Assembly (NCBI GenBank): GCA_021018995.1
Contig: CM037588.1
Coordinates: 82,371,765-82,435,764, forward strand
Reading direction: 5' to 3'
From: Chloranthus sessilifolius
Lineage: Eukaryota > Streptophyta > Magnoliopsida > Chloranthales > Chloranthaceae
DNA: 64,000 bases
The notes below the pieces were generated by a model. The model saw nothing but the letters and a program-made list of their open reading frames with translations, was not told the origin of the DNA and made no database searches. The translations under genes were made by a program, and so were the position numbers. Positions 1 through 11,151 of this stretch are shown here, piece after piece. Numbering within the stretch: the first letter of the stretch is position 1; each line of letters begins with the position of its first letter.

Positions 1-390
1 TGGTATCTGTATGACTGAGGCTAACATGGCGAGCGATTTGCTAGCTCGCTCTCTAATGTTGGGATATGGGTGAAAGAAATCCTTTCGAATTTCCCTGTCA
101 AGAACTGAGCTGCTTCTAAGTATGCCATCAATCTCCTTTCTTTTGTCTTCCACTCTCCTATGACTTGTGATATCACAAGTTTGGAGTCGCATCTTCAACT
201 GTTTAACACCCAGTTGTAGTGTTGCTCGTAGTCTGGCAATGAACGCTTCATATTCTGCGACATAGTTGATGGCTGAGAAGTCGAGTAGAAAGGCTTTTGG
301 TATGACAACTCTCTATGGGCTGACTAGGACTATTTCAATGCCTTTCCCTTTGTGATTGAGAGCGCCGTCAAAGTATAATATCCATGAGGT
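1..390 (-). pseudogene. Second, archaeal-type RNase H (aRNH), partial
   Basis: From about 390 downwards on the minus strand the motif YFDGA marks the first catalytic aspartate of the additional RNase H that the Tat lineage gained. The reading continues toward position 1 with a degenerate AEYEA motif, which carries the conserved glutamate, near 250-230. It runs out of the window, so the rest is not seen. Stops interrupt the frame. Confidence 0.65.
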
Positions 391-1197
391 CTTGTCGGGC
401 TCTTCATTGTGAATCGAGAGTAAGTCTTCGTCGGGAAAGTCTGTGCATATTGGCTCATTGCCCAAGAGTGGAAGACTAGCGAGGTAATCGGCAATCGCTT
501 GTCCATTGATTGACTTTTGGGTGACGTAGGTGATGTCAAACTCTTGTAGTAGCATATGCCATCAAGCGTTCTTCCCAGATGTGGCGGGCTTCTCGAAGAT
601 GTACATCAAAGGGTTCATGGGTACCAGTACCATTATTTTGTGCGCTCCGAACTAGTGTCGTAGTTTCATTGAAGCCCATACTAGTGTTAGGCAAGTCTTC
701 TCCATTGCAGTGTACTTTTTTTCATACTCGACAATCGTCCTGCTAAGGTAGTAGATTGCCTTCTCATTTTTTTTGTCTTCGTCGTACTATCCCAGGATTA
801 CCCCCATTTCTTTCTTGTTAGTAGAGACGTAAAGGATTAAGGGTTTTCCAGGGATTGGCGGTGAAAATATCAAGGGATTGAGGAGGTACTTCTTGATGTT
901 GTCAAAGATTTGCTGACACTGGTCATCCCATATGTACTCGGCTCCTCCTTTGAGTAGTCTGTAGAAAGGGTCGCATCTGTTTGAGTGCTGGGAGATGAAT
1001 CTCCTGATGAATTGCAGCCTTTCTATCAGGCCTCATAATTCTTTGATATTGTTAGGAGGTGGCATTTCAAGAATTACTTTGACTTTCATCGGATCGACTT
1101 TGATTCCTCACCTGCTGACTATGAGCCCTAGTAGTTTTTCGGAGGTTCCTTCAAACACACATTTCTTCGGATTCATCTTCAGTTGATACTTTTTGGC
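313..1197 (-). pseudogene. Tat connection and RNase H domain, degenerate
   Basis: Downstream of the RT on the minus strand the reading can be followed, with several stops, through a connection region and into an RNase H end: 555-313 reads LLQEFDITYVTQKSINGQA, which ends the first RNase H in Tat elements. It is followed by the acidic linker and by WILYFDGALNHKGKG, the start of the second RNase H. Compare 29930-30150 in Tat-A, where the same junction is seen. The domain normally degrades RNA in RNA:DNA hybrids. Confidence 0.8.
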
Positions 1198-1760
1198 TCA
1201 TTTTAGCACAAGTCGGAGGGCTTCAGTGTGTCCTTGCATTTGAAACTTCACTAGTATGTTGTCGACATAGACTTTTACACACTTATGCACCATGTCATGG
1301 AATACAGTCATCATGGCGTATTGATATGTGGCTCCGGCATTCTTGAGGCTGAAAGGTATGACGACGTAGCAGTAGGTCCCCCATGGCATTATAAAGGAAG
1401 TCTTCTCTTGGTCTGATTCTGCTAATCTGATATGATTGTATTCGGAGAAGGCATCCATGAAGGATAACATCTCATGTCCGACAGTGTTGTCGACCAGAGT
1501 GTCGACGTGGAAATAAGAAGTTATCTTTTGGGCATGCCTAGTTGAGATTTTGGAAGTCGATGCATACTCGAACTCTACCATCTTTCTTAGAGACAGTTAC
1601 TATATTAGTGACCCACTTGGGGTAGAGGAAGATTCAGATGAATTTGGCTTTGTCAAGCTTATCAACTTCCTCTTTGACTTATTGGGCTGTCTACGGGTGC
1701 ATTCTCCTGAGTTTCTACTTGACTGGTTTCTCATAGGGTTCCAGGACCAAACGATGCTCT
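1198..1760 (-). pseudogene. Tat reverse transcriptase domain, broken
   Basis: The minus-strand frame 1581-1198 shows RT motifs: HVDTLVDNTVG, LSFMDAFSEYNHI, the block TSFIMPWGTYCYVVIPFSLKN (split here at its W) and a polymerase active-site box. The box reads YVDN instead of the usual YVDD, so the second catalytic aspartate is lost. Upstream (1582-1760) the KKDGRVRVC and CIDF motif can be read in another frame, so a frameshift lies near 1575. The domain would copy element RNA into cDNA in virus-like particles; this copy cannot be active. Confidence 0.85.
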
Positions 1761-1960
1761 ATTAGGCTCGAGTTCAGACCAGGCATGTCTTTGTAGGACC
1801 ATGCAAAAGAGCTGAGGTTATCTTGTAGGACTTGGATAATCTGTTGTTGTTCCTTGGGGCTAAGTGTTACACTGATTAGTAGCTTCTTCGGTTATTTTCG
1901 GTGTCCAAGTTGATTTCTTCTGTGGACTCCGCAATTGTGTCAACCCAATTTTCTCGACAT

Positions 1961-3581
1961 ATTTTTTTTTTCTTTAACAGGATGGATTCTCGAAAAACCA
2001 GACCATCGGGTCATAAAAATCACAATCTAATATAGAATACTTAGTACATCAACTCATTGCAGAATTTAAAGCCAATAATACATATGGCAGTAATAGAAGA
2101 TTCTATCTTTATAAAAAATATAGGCTAACAATTTAAAATCGTCGATGATGGCCGACCATCACCTAAACAGTGGTAACCAAAAAAGGATGTACATTAAAAA
2201 TCTAATTCTACCATTCTACAAGATGATTCGATGTACCAAGTTCAAACCTCAAAATCCACAACTATTTCAAGATCAAATCCATCGGTCTATGGTAGAAGAT
2301 TCGCCTTAAGCTCCGGATCTCACTCGAGACTTGCACCTATGACGTATAGTCAGGGTGAGCTAACAGTCTTTTCTCAATAGAAGAAATTCACATTTTTCTC
2401 TAATGAATTGCAAAATAGGGATTAGACTTCATAGCAAAAAGGAATTTAAAATCATTTTCATATCGAAACTTTAAGCGTTTTCAATTCAAAATAGAAACAA
2501 ATTTCCAAGGGCATTTTCTTGTTAAAATTGAATTTCAGATCATGCTCTAAATAATAATAAAAAATTCCAAGTTTCACGGGTTCTGATTTCTCATTCGTCG
2601 TAGCATAGGGGAAAAATTGAAGCGGAATAAAATCCAATGTCCAAAGTGTCAGAGTTCAGAAGTCATGTCCATGGGTTCATAGTTCAAGGTTTCAGAGTTC
2701 TAGGGTTCAGAGTTTTAGAATTCAAAATTTCGTGGCATCAATTTACAAAGTTTTGGAGTTTCAAATTTTCAGATTTTCAGAGTTTCAGATTCAAATTATA
2801 GATATACTGTTGTACAAGTCTGAAATTAAAATTATAGATATACTGCTCTACCAGTCTCAGATTCAAATTACAGATATATTGTTGTAGTAGTCCCATTGAA
2901 TAACTGTTGCACCAGTTCAAAATACGGATTAATCACCGCACCGGTTCAAATTACAGGTTAACTGTCGCACCAGTTCAAATTACAGATTAACCGTCGCACC
3001 GGTTCAAATTGTGAATTCAATTGATTCAAAATTCACACTCAGAAGTTCTTAATCCTTTTCAGATTCAATACTCAATTCAGTGTTCTTATACAGAGTCCAG
3101 ATTCAGATGCATTTACAGATTCACATACAAAGTTTGAAGTTTACATGTCAGATTCATATTCATATCAGGTTTAGTGCGGACACATATTTGTGTCAAATTC
3201 ATGGTTCATAGCGGATTCACATACAAAGTGTTGTTCTAGTTAAACAGATTATAATTCAGGAATTTTATTTCAGAGTTTGTTTTCAGAGATTCAGATTCAA
3301 TTGCAAAATTTATCTTTTTCAAAGTTCAAGAGTTTCGAAAGCATTTTTCATGTCATATTCAGTGTTCAAAGCCAAAAAGTTCAATATTTAGTGTCAGAGT
3401 CAAAGTTCTAATTCTTCATTTTCAGAATGCAATCGAGCAGTGTTTTATCTTTCCAAGAGTTTAGAAACTAGCCCATTACTTCAACGTTTTCATGTTCAAA
3501 GATGGCTAATTTTTGAATTCAAAATCATTTCAAAATCAAGTGAATAGCATATGAGTCAAAATTATAAACAAACATCAAAAG
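1961..3581. other. AT-rich LTR-like sequence, left part (no gene)
   Basis: No coding sequence is supported here. A phrase around 2145-2175 (gatggccgaccatcacctaaac) resembles 43945-43970 in the element at 43703-46992. The phrase GGTGAGCTA near 2355 recurs near 6092 in the solo LTR at 5605-8039, with a looser match near 44205. I infer that 1961-3581 plus 5104-5401 is one long LTR of that same broad type, split by the Tat-A solo LTR. Its ends were not found. Much of 2640-3450 is TTCAGA/GTTCA-rich low-complexity DNA. Confidence 0.4.
2785..3020. repeat. Degenerate tandem repeats, including about four 29-bp units
   Basis: From 2902 to about 3015 a 29-bp unit repeats about four times (starts near 2902, 2931, 2960, 2989). 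Each has GCACC(A/G)GTTCAAA followed by TACAG and TTA. Before it, from 2785, about three looser units share AAATTAYAGATATACTG. The unit contains the ACCGGT palindrome. It lies where other LTRs in this window carry palindrome clusters. Confidence 0.7.
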
Positions 3582-3969
3582 TGTAGACACCCAAATTTGG
3601 CCCAAGGCCTGATCGAATCACATTTCGAGAGAGGTGCATTTCTGAGCTTTTGATGGCATGTATGGAACCCTTAAGAATCAACCCAAACCCTTAGGAATCA
3701 CCCTAGATCCCTTAGGAACCTACCCCAAACCTTTAGAAACCAATCCCGACCCTTAGAACCTATTTCGAACCCTAAACCTAACCTTCTCGGGCAATGGATG
3801 AAGAGTGGTGCACTAGGACTAGCTAAGGTCTTCTACTAATATTAAATCATATACCATTGGAAAGAGGACTTCTCCAGCTTTCCAACAAGCTAAGAATCGC
3901 TTCAATCGGAGTTATATAACAAAAGTTACGATATTTTGAGAATCGTGTAATTTTGTAGGATTTTGGCTT

Positions 3970-4089
3970 GGCGGAACTAATAGTTGCGCCAGTTTTAAAG
4001 TGGACCCCACCCCTCGCAAAGCCAACTTTTAGGCTACTGTACATAACTGTTTTACTGTATATTTTCCTGGTGCAACTAATAGTTGTGCC
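3970..4089 (+). repeat. Two Tat-A palindromes in solo LTR
   Basis: 21-bp near-palindromes at 3970-3990 and 4069-4089: arm GGCGGAACTA or GGTGCAACTA, one central A, then the complementary arm. Their 99-bp spacing equals that of the last two palindromes in the other Tat LTRs (97-100 bp). The upstream two sites of the full LTR array are missing here. Confidence 0.9.
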
Positions 4090-4371
4090 AGGAATATGAA
4101 CAGTGACCTCTAGTTTTTGCCTCGAAAATCGAGATTGGGGTTTGACTTGTGGACCACCTTGATCTTTGGGGTGTGTTTTGCTAGTTCTGTTGCACCCTTT
4201 TAGTGCCTATTTACAACCCTTAAGTGATTTGAAAGACTAACCTATCATTCACCATTAGAACTACCTTCACATCTTTCCAAGCTTTCAAAACCCAAAGAAT
4301 CCTTAGATGTGAGATTACGTAATTACTAACCCTAATTAGCATCTAAGTGGTCTCCTAATCCACCCATTTCC

Positions 4372-4379
4372 TATAAATA
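4372..4379 (+). promoter_or_regulatory. TATA box of Tat-A solo LTR
   Basis: TATAAATA in the context CCTATAAATAGGG, about 280 bp after the last palindrome. The same place reads TACAAATA in the Tat-A 5' LTR (12052-12059, mutated) and TATAAATT in the 3' LTR (40960-40967). It is the likely Pol II core promoter. Confidence 0.75.
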
Positions 4380-5103
4380 GGGCCCCCCTCCCTTTGATTT
4401 AAGGGTTGAGAAATTTTGCCTAAGAGAGAAAGAGCCTAAAGTGAGAAGATCTTTCTCCCTTTGGTGCACCATTGCTCATACAAATTCCAGAATTCCAAAA
4501 CCTCCTTTGAGTGATATTTTCTACCTTAGATCCCCTAGTTTAGGTTTATGTTACCCATTTATCTTCCTTCTCTACCTCTTAACTTCAAGACACAGGAGTT
4601 AGAATCCCTTTTTCCATCATACAAGCCTTTAAAAGCTCATCAAAGCAAGCCAACGCAAGGCTCCTCAATGATGCAACAAGGGCCCGAGAGCTCCAGCTCT
4701 CCCCTTTATTCCTCTACCTTCTTAGTCACTCCTCCATCCTCCCATTTGTGCCATTACGCCGCTGAATTTTTGGTAGGAATGGAGGGGCACAAATAGGATT
4801 TAAGACATATTTGGGCAAGAGGAAGCCATTTTCTTTTCTTTTATATTATTTTTGTTTTGGCCATTAGTAGAGACTGTGTTAAGCGGGTTGATCGGGTGCC
4901 TAACACCTTCCTGATCGAAAACCGAAGCCCCTACCCAAGAGCCATTGGTGTGGACCAGATTCAGAGTCATATTTTTAGTGCTTCGGTGCTCATAAAAATG
5001 AAATAGGTTTCTCAGGATACCAAAAGCTCCGGGTGGCGACTTTATATTTTTGCTAGCGAGCGGATCACCGTGACGAGATTGTTAAAAATCCCACGGTTGT
5101 ACA

Positions 5104-5401
5104 AAAAACATCTATGATATCACTGTCAAAATGCAAATGGGTAGTGAGTTTCCCCTACCTCAGTTGTGAAATCATGTAAGGTCACGCAAAACGGAGCAAA
5201 AATCCTCACGGATGTTCTCAATTATTAACCTACATTACAAAGCATTCGTATACCTAAATGTTAATGACTAAATATCACATATGTCAATGTTCCTAAAATT
5301 TTCTCAAAACTAGGGCGAAAAGGACAAGTTCACGTTTACTTTAGATCATGTAAAATTTTTCCCTACTTGCCCCTCAATTTTGACCTTTAAAATATTAGAT
5401 T
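5104..5401. other. Right part of the interrupted LTR-like sequence
   Basis: AT-rich DNA without a gene. It contains GTGAGTTTCCCCTACCT (about 5142), similar to GGTAAACTCCCTACC at about 45438 in the 43703-46992 element. This supports it being the far end of the sequence begun at 1961. It ends where the Athila-1 LTR starts. Confidence 0.35.
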
Positions 5402-5604
5402 TGTGATCAGTCACATAATATACCAAATTCTTACCCTTAACTTAAGTGATGCTAGGACTTAGTTTGCTACTAATAAGTTAATGATGTACAGATATTAAAG
5501 AAAATCAGTAAAAGAGAGTCAAAGTGTTAATATTTGTTAAAATGAACTCAAAAGAGCAGTAAAAAGATGATTGAGCATAAAAAGGTGATTCGCTATATAC
5601 AGAA

Positions 5605-8039
5605 TGTGATAACCTAGATTTCAGCACCTTGAAACCTGTGCCATCCGCACAACCCTCAAGGTCATGCTCCATATGAATAGTTGGAACACTTGGTACATCC
5701 CTACAACCATAGGTAACATAGACAAAAAAGCTGACGCAGAACTAAATCTCCAGTTCTACAATATATCATCAAAAATAGTTAATCCAAAAGATCGTTCTAA
5801 TCCCATGTCTCTGCATGGGCAAAAGAACCAACCTGAACCATCGATGCCGTAACTACGGTCACCCCAGATGGTTCGACAAAAGAATATTACATGTAACATT
5901 ATCCTTAAAAAATATGGCTTGACGTACTAAGCCGTACTATCTCTTAAAAAAAATGTCAAAGTACGCAGAGGTCTTCTAAAAGAACCTCTCAGGAGGGGGT
6001 TCAGACTCCTGCTCCGGAATATAATCTGAGTCCTCGAGATCAGCTTCACCAGAAGCAGCTCCTAACTTCACACCTGTGATGTATAATCAAAGGGTGAGCT
6101 ACATCCTAGATCAATAGGGACAATATTTGAACAAATACATCTTTCTTACGCATATATTTCATGACATAAATAAAGCATGAATTGATCAATGTAAATTAAT
6201 TGGAAAACAGTTTGAGATGCAATAAAAACAAACAGAATGCTTTTGTTACTCTAGTGATGACATCTGATGTTCACTAGTTCACATAATTGCAACAAGGCTG
6301 GTCTCATGACTTAAAGTGATTAACTTAAATAATCCCCGAGCTATATAGCATCAAGCCCCGATGGAATACCCTCCATCGTCGTCTAATCAGACTATTTTTT
6401 ATGTAACCTTACCCGAGCCCCTTTTTCATAGGCCACGGGCACGTTACTACTATACATCCCTAGGCTGTCTACTGATGTATGGATTGGTCACCATACCAGT
6501 CACGGATATCCTGCAGAGTCAGTCATGGGTATACCGCTATGTCTGTGGGGTATTCTACAAACCTTAAATCATTGTGCACTACATATAGTTATTTATCGTG
6601 TAATTGTGCTAAATACATATTAATTCACAGCCTGTTCAATCCTATTCATGGTCCATCTCATAATGTGGATCTTTACATCCACCGTACATTCCTGGGATGT
6701 CACACATTCCAACGCATCATTCAGATGCCTAATGTACATATGCATTCTTGGGATGGTTTAACTCTTTTACTAGTTGATTTACTCACTTATCCGTGTACGC
6801 ACATACACCGTTACTTCCAAATACTATTCTTAGAATTTTAAATTTCAACTCAGCTTTAAAGGAAACATGCATTCATATATTATCAATACATACATGTTCT
6901 CGTAATAAGTGTACAAGTTCAGATATTTTCTACCTCACACGCAACGCAATTCCAAGGATCCTCCAATCCTAGTTAGTGCTTAACCATCCTTAGGTTCAGC
7001 TTAAACTAGGCCTGGCCAAACACACATAACATATCACTATCTGTGTAAAAACATTGGGTTTAGAAACCTAACCCCAACAAATAAACAGTTCGAATGAAAA
7101 ATCCAACAAAAGCTTGAATTTGTCTAAATCGATTGAATGATTTTAACTCAATCGAACGATTTTAAATCAATCGAACGAAATCCAAAAATCGATCGAATGA
7201 TTTTATTTCATTCAATCGATTTCTTCATAAATCCATTTCACCATATTTTTGTCCCCTAGAAAACCATTCGAACAATTTTATTTCATTCGCACAGGTTCCA
7301 CAAATCAATCGAACGATTTTAGAAATCGTTCGAACGATTTCTTCAGAATTCTTATTTCACCTTACTCTTCATTGGTCAAAATCGATTGAACGAGTCCTAA
7401 TTCTGTTCGATCAATTTTGCCCATTTCCAGTTCTGATCGTGTTTTATCATCTAGAACCCATCTCATCACCATCCACACCATTCATCATCTATTTCTCATA
7501 CCCCATGACTTAGATTTAAAATTTAGCAACTAAACTTAGCTTTAAAATAGTTGGCTTACCATTTCCAACGGCTAAATCCCTTGATCCAAAGCTTTAGCCC
7601 ACTAGGGTTTCATAAACCCCCAAATCTCGAATCTCACCTCGATATCGAGCACAATCCGCTGGCTTTCCGATCCTAGATCAATCATTCGTATTTAATACAC
7701 CCATCTCAATTTCACAATAAAAACACACTCTCATTTACTCTCTCTCTTAACTCTTCTCAACAACTCAATCAAGGGAAATAAATTCCCTTTCCCCTTTCTT
7801 ATAACCTACTACTTGACTTGGGTGTTAAGCACATGTAACTAACTCATGTGTGTGTATATATACATATGCAGTCCAACTAAGTAACTTCTATTATACACCT
7901 TCTCTCACATATGATCTATGCAACCTAAATTATTAATCATCCTAAGTCAACCTAGTCAATGTTGAGTCGGTCAACATACGACTAGTCAATTCGCTTCCCA
8001 AGGTGCACTATTTAAGCATGAATTTGTCGGGACGTTACA
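5605..8039. mobile_element. Solo LTR (2.4 kb) with perfect target duplication, possibly Tekay/Del-like
   Basis: It starts TGTGATAACC and ends CGGGACGTTACA. CAGAA flanks it exactly (5600-5604 and 8040-8044), and removing it restores the Athila-1 LTR. On the minus strand it begins TGTAACGTCCCGA, a start often seen in Tekay/Del chromovirus LTRs, so the true orientation may be minus; the family call is an inference. No coding capacity: the frames at 5664-6841 are chance openings. A palindrome cluster lies at 7120-7415. Confidence 0.85.
7120..7415. repeat. Cluster of TCGA-centred short palindromes
   Basis: About ten full or half sites of the form AATCG-n-TCGA-n-CGATT. One is a perfect 18-bp palindrome (7323-7340, AAATCGTTCGAACGATTT). 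Others lie near 7127, 7153, 7170, 7187, 7210, 7264, 7306, 7379 and 7405. They are set in T-rich spacers. Confidence 0.85.
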
Positions 8040-8465
8040 CAGAAATTTAGAAAATCATAAAAGATGATTGTGCAATGTTACTAAAAAATAGAATCAGAAA
8101 TTGTAATTTACGATTCTTCAGAAGACGTTCAAGAAGCTAAATCAATACAGAAGAAAAAAAAAGTGAACAATCGTAATTCAAAGAATCGTCCAGAGAGAAA
8201 GATATGAAAGATAGAAAATCATGATTTATGATTTTTCAGAAAGAGAAGAAAAGAGACAGTTGTGATTTACGATTGTATTAATAAAAGTTTTCCTACTTCT
8301 ACTGCTGCTGCAGATCATGTGAAGATCTATACTGCCATGCACTAAATTAGAAGAACTCTTGAATTAGAAGTTTGGCGGTATGATAAAGTTAAAATTAGAG
8401 TTATAATCGGAATCTATTTATTTCATTTATTAGAATTAGAACTTGTAAATCGACTCCTTATGATC

Positions 8466-8473
8466 TATAAATA
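8466..8473 (+). promoter_or_regulatory. TATA box of Athila-1 5' LTR
   Basis: TATAAATA in GATCTATAAATAAGAGAG. The 3' LTR has the same at 50670-50677. Confidence 0.75.
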
Positions 8474-8519
8474 AGAGAGCCTGGTGTAGGAAGAAACCAT
8501 CGAAAAAATTCTCAGCATC

Positions 8520-9020
8520 AATTGACGACTGAGGTTGAGTTTTCTTCCGATCAAATTTAGAGTAGATTTTTATTACTTTGTAGATTAGATATCCAAGGTT
8601 TCTCAAGAGCAATTGACGACTACAATGTGGGAGTTGAAGATTAGAGTAGATATCTACAGTTTCTCAAAAGCAATTGACGACTATGGTTGAGGGGTGAAAG
8701 ATATAATTTTATTACTTTCTGGTTTAGATTTATTTTATTGCAATTTCCTGCTTTGTAAACATCTCTGACTTCTAATTTGAATCGACAACTCAGGTTGAAG
8801 TTTGTAGATTAGTGTAACATTTACTTTTCTATCTTTAGTTTTCTAGAATTTGATTGACTCCCAACTTTTAGGAGATTGTTGATTAGATTAAACCTGTATT
8901 GATAGAATTTTAGTATTGATTGACGACCAATGCTAGGAAATTTGATATATTGTGTAATGGTACTGTTTAAATTGATAAATACCCGATAGGTGAAGATTGT
9001 GATTGACGACCATAATCTGA
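8520..9020 (+). repeat. Dispersed ATTGACGAC direct repeats in Athila-1 LTR (R/U5)
   Basis: The 9- to 12-base phrase (C)AATTGACGACT or a close variant recurs near 8519, 8611, 8671, 8782, 8920 and 9003. It is often followed by AGGTTGAG or AATG. It lies downstream of the TATA box, so it would be transcribed. The 3' LTR keeps the first three in altered form (50724-50880). Confidence 0.75.
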
Positions 9021-9254
9021 AGAAGGATTAGGATTTATTTTCTGCAATTTACATTAAGAACAATTCTTTTATTCATATTTCTCCAGTAGTTTAGGAGCTT
9101 AAAAGATAAATATAAGTTTTTAGAAAAATTAAGTTACTAAAGAGAAATCTGTCTTCGTGGGATTGATCTTATACTAGCTCTACAATTTTTATTGTGTGCT
9201 TGCAATAGGTTAGGACTTAATTAGAGATACAAAAAATGAGTGCTAACAAGTTTT

Positions 9255-9272
9255 TGGTACTGCTGCTGGGGA
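9255..9272 (+). other. Athila-1 primer-binding site, mutated
   Basis: TGGTACTGCTGCTGGGGA, seven bases after the LTR end. It resembles the Athila tRNA-Asp-type primer site seen cleaner at 22879 in Athila-2 (TGGCGCCGTTGCCGGG). Several substitutions are present. Confidence 0.7.
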
Positions 9273-9510
9273 TAGGTTATTTATATTATTTTAAGAAAAC
9301 AAGTATTTATCTTTCTCTTTTCATATTTCTTTATATTTTCAATTTCCTTTGATCACTTCTTAAGCTTTTGCAGAATTAATCGGAGTAGCGAATCAAAGGT
9401 TTCAATACTTTTGTTGGCCATAGAAACTAGAGGCTAAGATTTGTCTCTCTCCCTGCTTTCTAAAAAAAAAAGAATATAATAATATATAATACATATACTT
9501 ATAGTATATC

Positions 9511-10108
9511 ATGTGTGAGATGCAAGGCCGTGACGACACATCTTGGCCGAATCTCAACATGACTTATTCCCCAATAGAATTCTCAACTACTCCGTGGCAT
9601 CCAACCATGTTGGAGACAGAGCAGGCATTTGCCTCTTAGTGGGGTAGTGTTGGGAATCCTTGTAATCCTCAGTGAGAAAATCCTTATGGCTTCCCAAGGG
9701 TAAATCGACAAGAGTTTTCTTATGCATACCCACAACATTCTTTGAATTCCCAACAGTCTTATAGCCCATACCAATCCTTTTTGCACAACAGCCATATCCT
9801 CATAATGGAAAATGATGGTGCCACTATAATCAAAATCTTGCAAGACTTACAACATCACGCACACTATCGCTCTAGGGAATTAACCGAGTTGTCTTAGATC
9901 TCCCAAAATTTACACTCTTGGCCAAATGGAAATGATGGTGCTACTAGACATGGAACCATGTTCAAAATCTCCAATACAAATTCCCGTTATACTTGATAAA
10001 CAATTCTTGGCCACGACCAATGCTTGTATAAATTGTAAAAATTGGGTAATGGAAGTTTTTTTTGGAGATATGTGAATCCAATTAAATGTCTTCACTTCTG
10101 CCAACCAA
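9511..10108 (+). pseudogene. Athila-1 gag C-terminal and protease remnant
   Basis: From the ATG at 9511 a frame reads through MTYSPIEFSTTPWHP. It then breaks into Pro/Tyr/Gln-rich stretches (PYQSF region near 9770) with several stops. Around 10050-10105 the reading VMEVFFGDM then a stop then IQLNVF looks like the end of an Athila protease region just before pol. Most of gag is gone: only about 0.85 kb separates the primer site from recognisable pol, far less than a full Athila gag-protease. Confidence 0.5.
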
Positions 10109-11151
10109 ATGGCTTCAATAGACGACGAGGAATGCTTCAGCATAGACGAAATTAAAGAATTAGTAGAGGAAGCATTACCTTTAGTCTTATCAAAGGATGC
10201 TCTTGAAACTGCATCATGGTACACAGACTTCGAGGAGCCAGGCCACCCATTAAAGGAGGCGATCTATCAGATGGACACTTCTATTTGTGAACTCCAATCC
10301 AAGACTTGGAAACCACGGATAGAACCTGTATATATTATTTTTAATGAACCTTTACAACCATCTATCCAAAAAGCACCATCCTTGGATTTGAAACTACTTC
10401 CTGATACCTTTAAGTATTTTTTTCTTGGGCCTAATGAAACTCTTCTAGTAATTATTTCATCCGCTCTTAATAAGGAACAAGAGAGTAGGTTATTGGCCAC
10501 ACTCATAAAATATAAGCGTGCAATAGGATGAATTGTTGTTGACCTTAAAGGACTTGACCCCTCGATATGTATGCATCGTATACATTTAAAGGACAATGCC
10601 AAAACTTCACTAGAAAGCCAATGACAGTTAAATCTAAATATGAGGGAAGTTGTCTAAAAGGAAATCGTGAAACTACTAGACGCGGGTATTATTTACCTGA
10701 TTTTCGACAGTGAGTGGGTGAGTACCATTCAGGTAGTCCCAAAGAAATCTGGGATTACTGACAAAAAAAATACAGCCGATGAGTTGGTGCCATTACATGA
10801 AGCCACAGGGTGGCGTGTATGCATTGACTACCAGAAGCTCAATTAAATGACTAGCAAGGATCATTTTCCACTACCATTCATTGATGAAATTTTAGAAAAA
10901 CTTGCGGGCCAGAAATATTTTTGCTTTCTAGACAGATATTCAGGGTACTCCTTTTGAGACATTTGCTTATTGTCGCATGCCTTTTGTGTTATACAATGCA
11001 CCTGCAACATTCCGAAGTGCATGATGGCAATCTTTTCTGACACGATAGACAAGTTTCTTGAAGTATTCATGGATGACTTTTCAGTGTTTGGCTGATGTTT
11101 CGATTCTTGTCTTGATCATCTTGCCCTCATCTTAGAAAGATGCAAAGAAAC
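10109..11151 (+). pseudogene. Athila-1 pol N-terminus and reverse transcriptase, 5' half
   Basis: An open stretch 10109-10531 is the pre-RT region; it includes the segment reading LDLKLLPDTFKYFFLG and ends KYKRAIG. After stops and a shift, RT motifs follow: WRVCIDYQKLN (about 10810), DHFPLPFIDEILEKLAG (10859) and a shortened FLDRYSGYS (10925). The active-site box FMDDFSVFG lies at about 11070, where both catalytic aspartates survive. There is a deletion between the FLDRYSGYS and FAY blocks. The reading stops at LERCKE at 11150, exactly where the Tat-A LTR begins, and continues at 41692. Confidence 0.85.

Larger units (their letters stand above)
1..1960 (-). mobile_element. Tat-lineage Ty3/gypsy pol fragment (Tat-C)
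   Basis: Read on the minus strand this stretch gives, in order, reverse transcriptase, connection and RNase H, and the start of a second RNase H. That order with two RNase H domains is typical of the Tat/Ogre lineage. The same order and similar motifs occur on the plus strand at 29127-30568, so it is a relative of Tat-A. No LTR of its own is seen; the right end stops near 1960 at a T-rich tract and the left end runs out of the window. Several frame breaks and stops show it is dead. Confidence 0.85.
3582..5103 (+). mobile_element. Solo LTR of the Tat-A family
   Basis: It starts TGTAGACACCC and ends GGTTGTACA. It matches the Tat-A 5' LTR (11152-12785) and 3' LTR (40049-41691) along its length and is 1522 bp long. 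Flanking 5-mers are AAAAG (3577-3581) and AAAAA (5104-5108), a target duplication with one mismatch. No internal region is attached, so it is the product of LTR-LTR recombination. The TATA box at 4372 is intact. Two of the four LTR palindromes remain. Confidence 0.9.
5402..9248 (+). repeat. Athila-1 5' LTR, interrupted at 5605-8039
   Basis: It is about 1.4 kb once the inserted solo LTR is removed. 5402-5600 matches 49958-50156, and 8045-8870 matches 50170-51050. The 3' copy has about 100 extra bases near 50480-50590. It ends GCTAACA at 9248, followed by the primer site. TATAAATA is at 8466. The exact start is uncertain by two bases because TGTG can be cut in two ways. Confidence 0.85.

Noticed and set aside
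3970-4089. Palindromes considered as MITE or tRNA-like insertions
   Set aside because: They are 21-27 bp, lack target duplications, and keep regular spacing and position across elements.
6361-6841. Two overlapping plus-strand frames of 68 and 120 codons
   Set aside because: Inside a solo LTR bounded by a perfect target duplication; no domain and no conservation visible.
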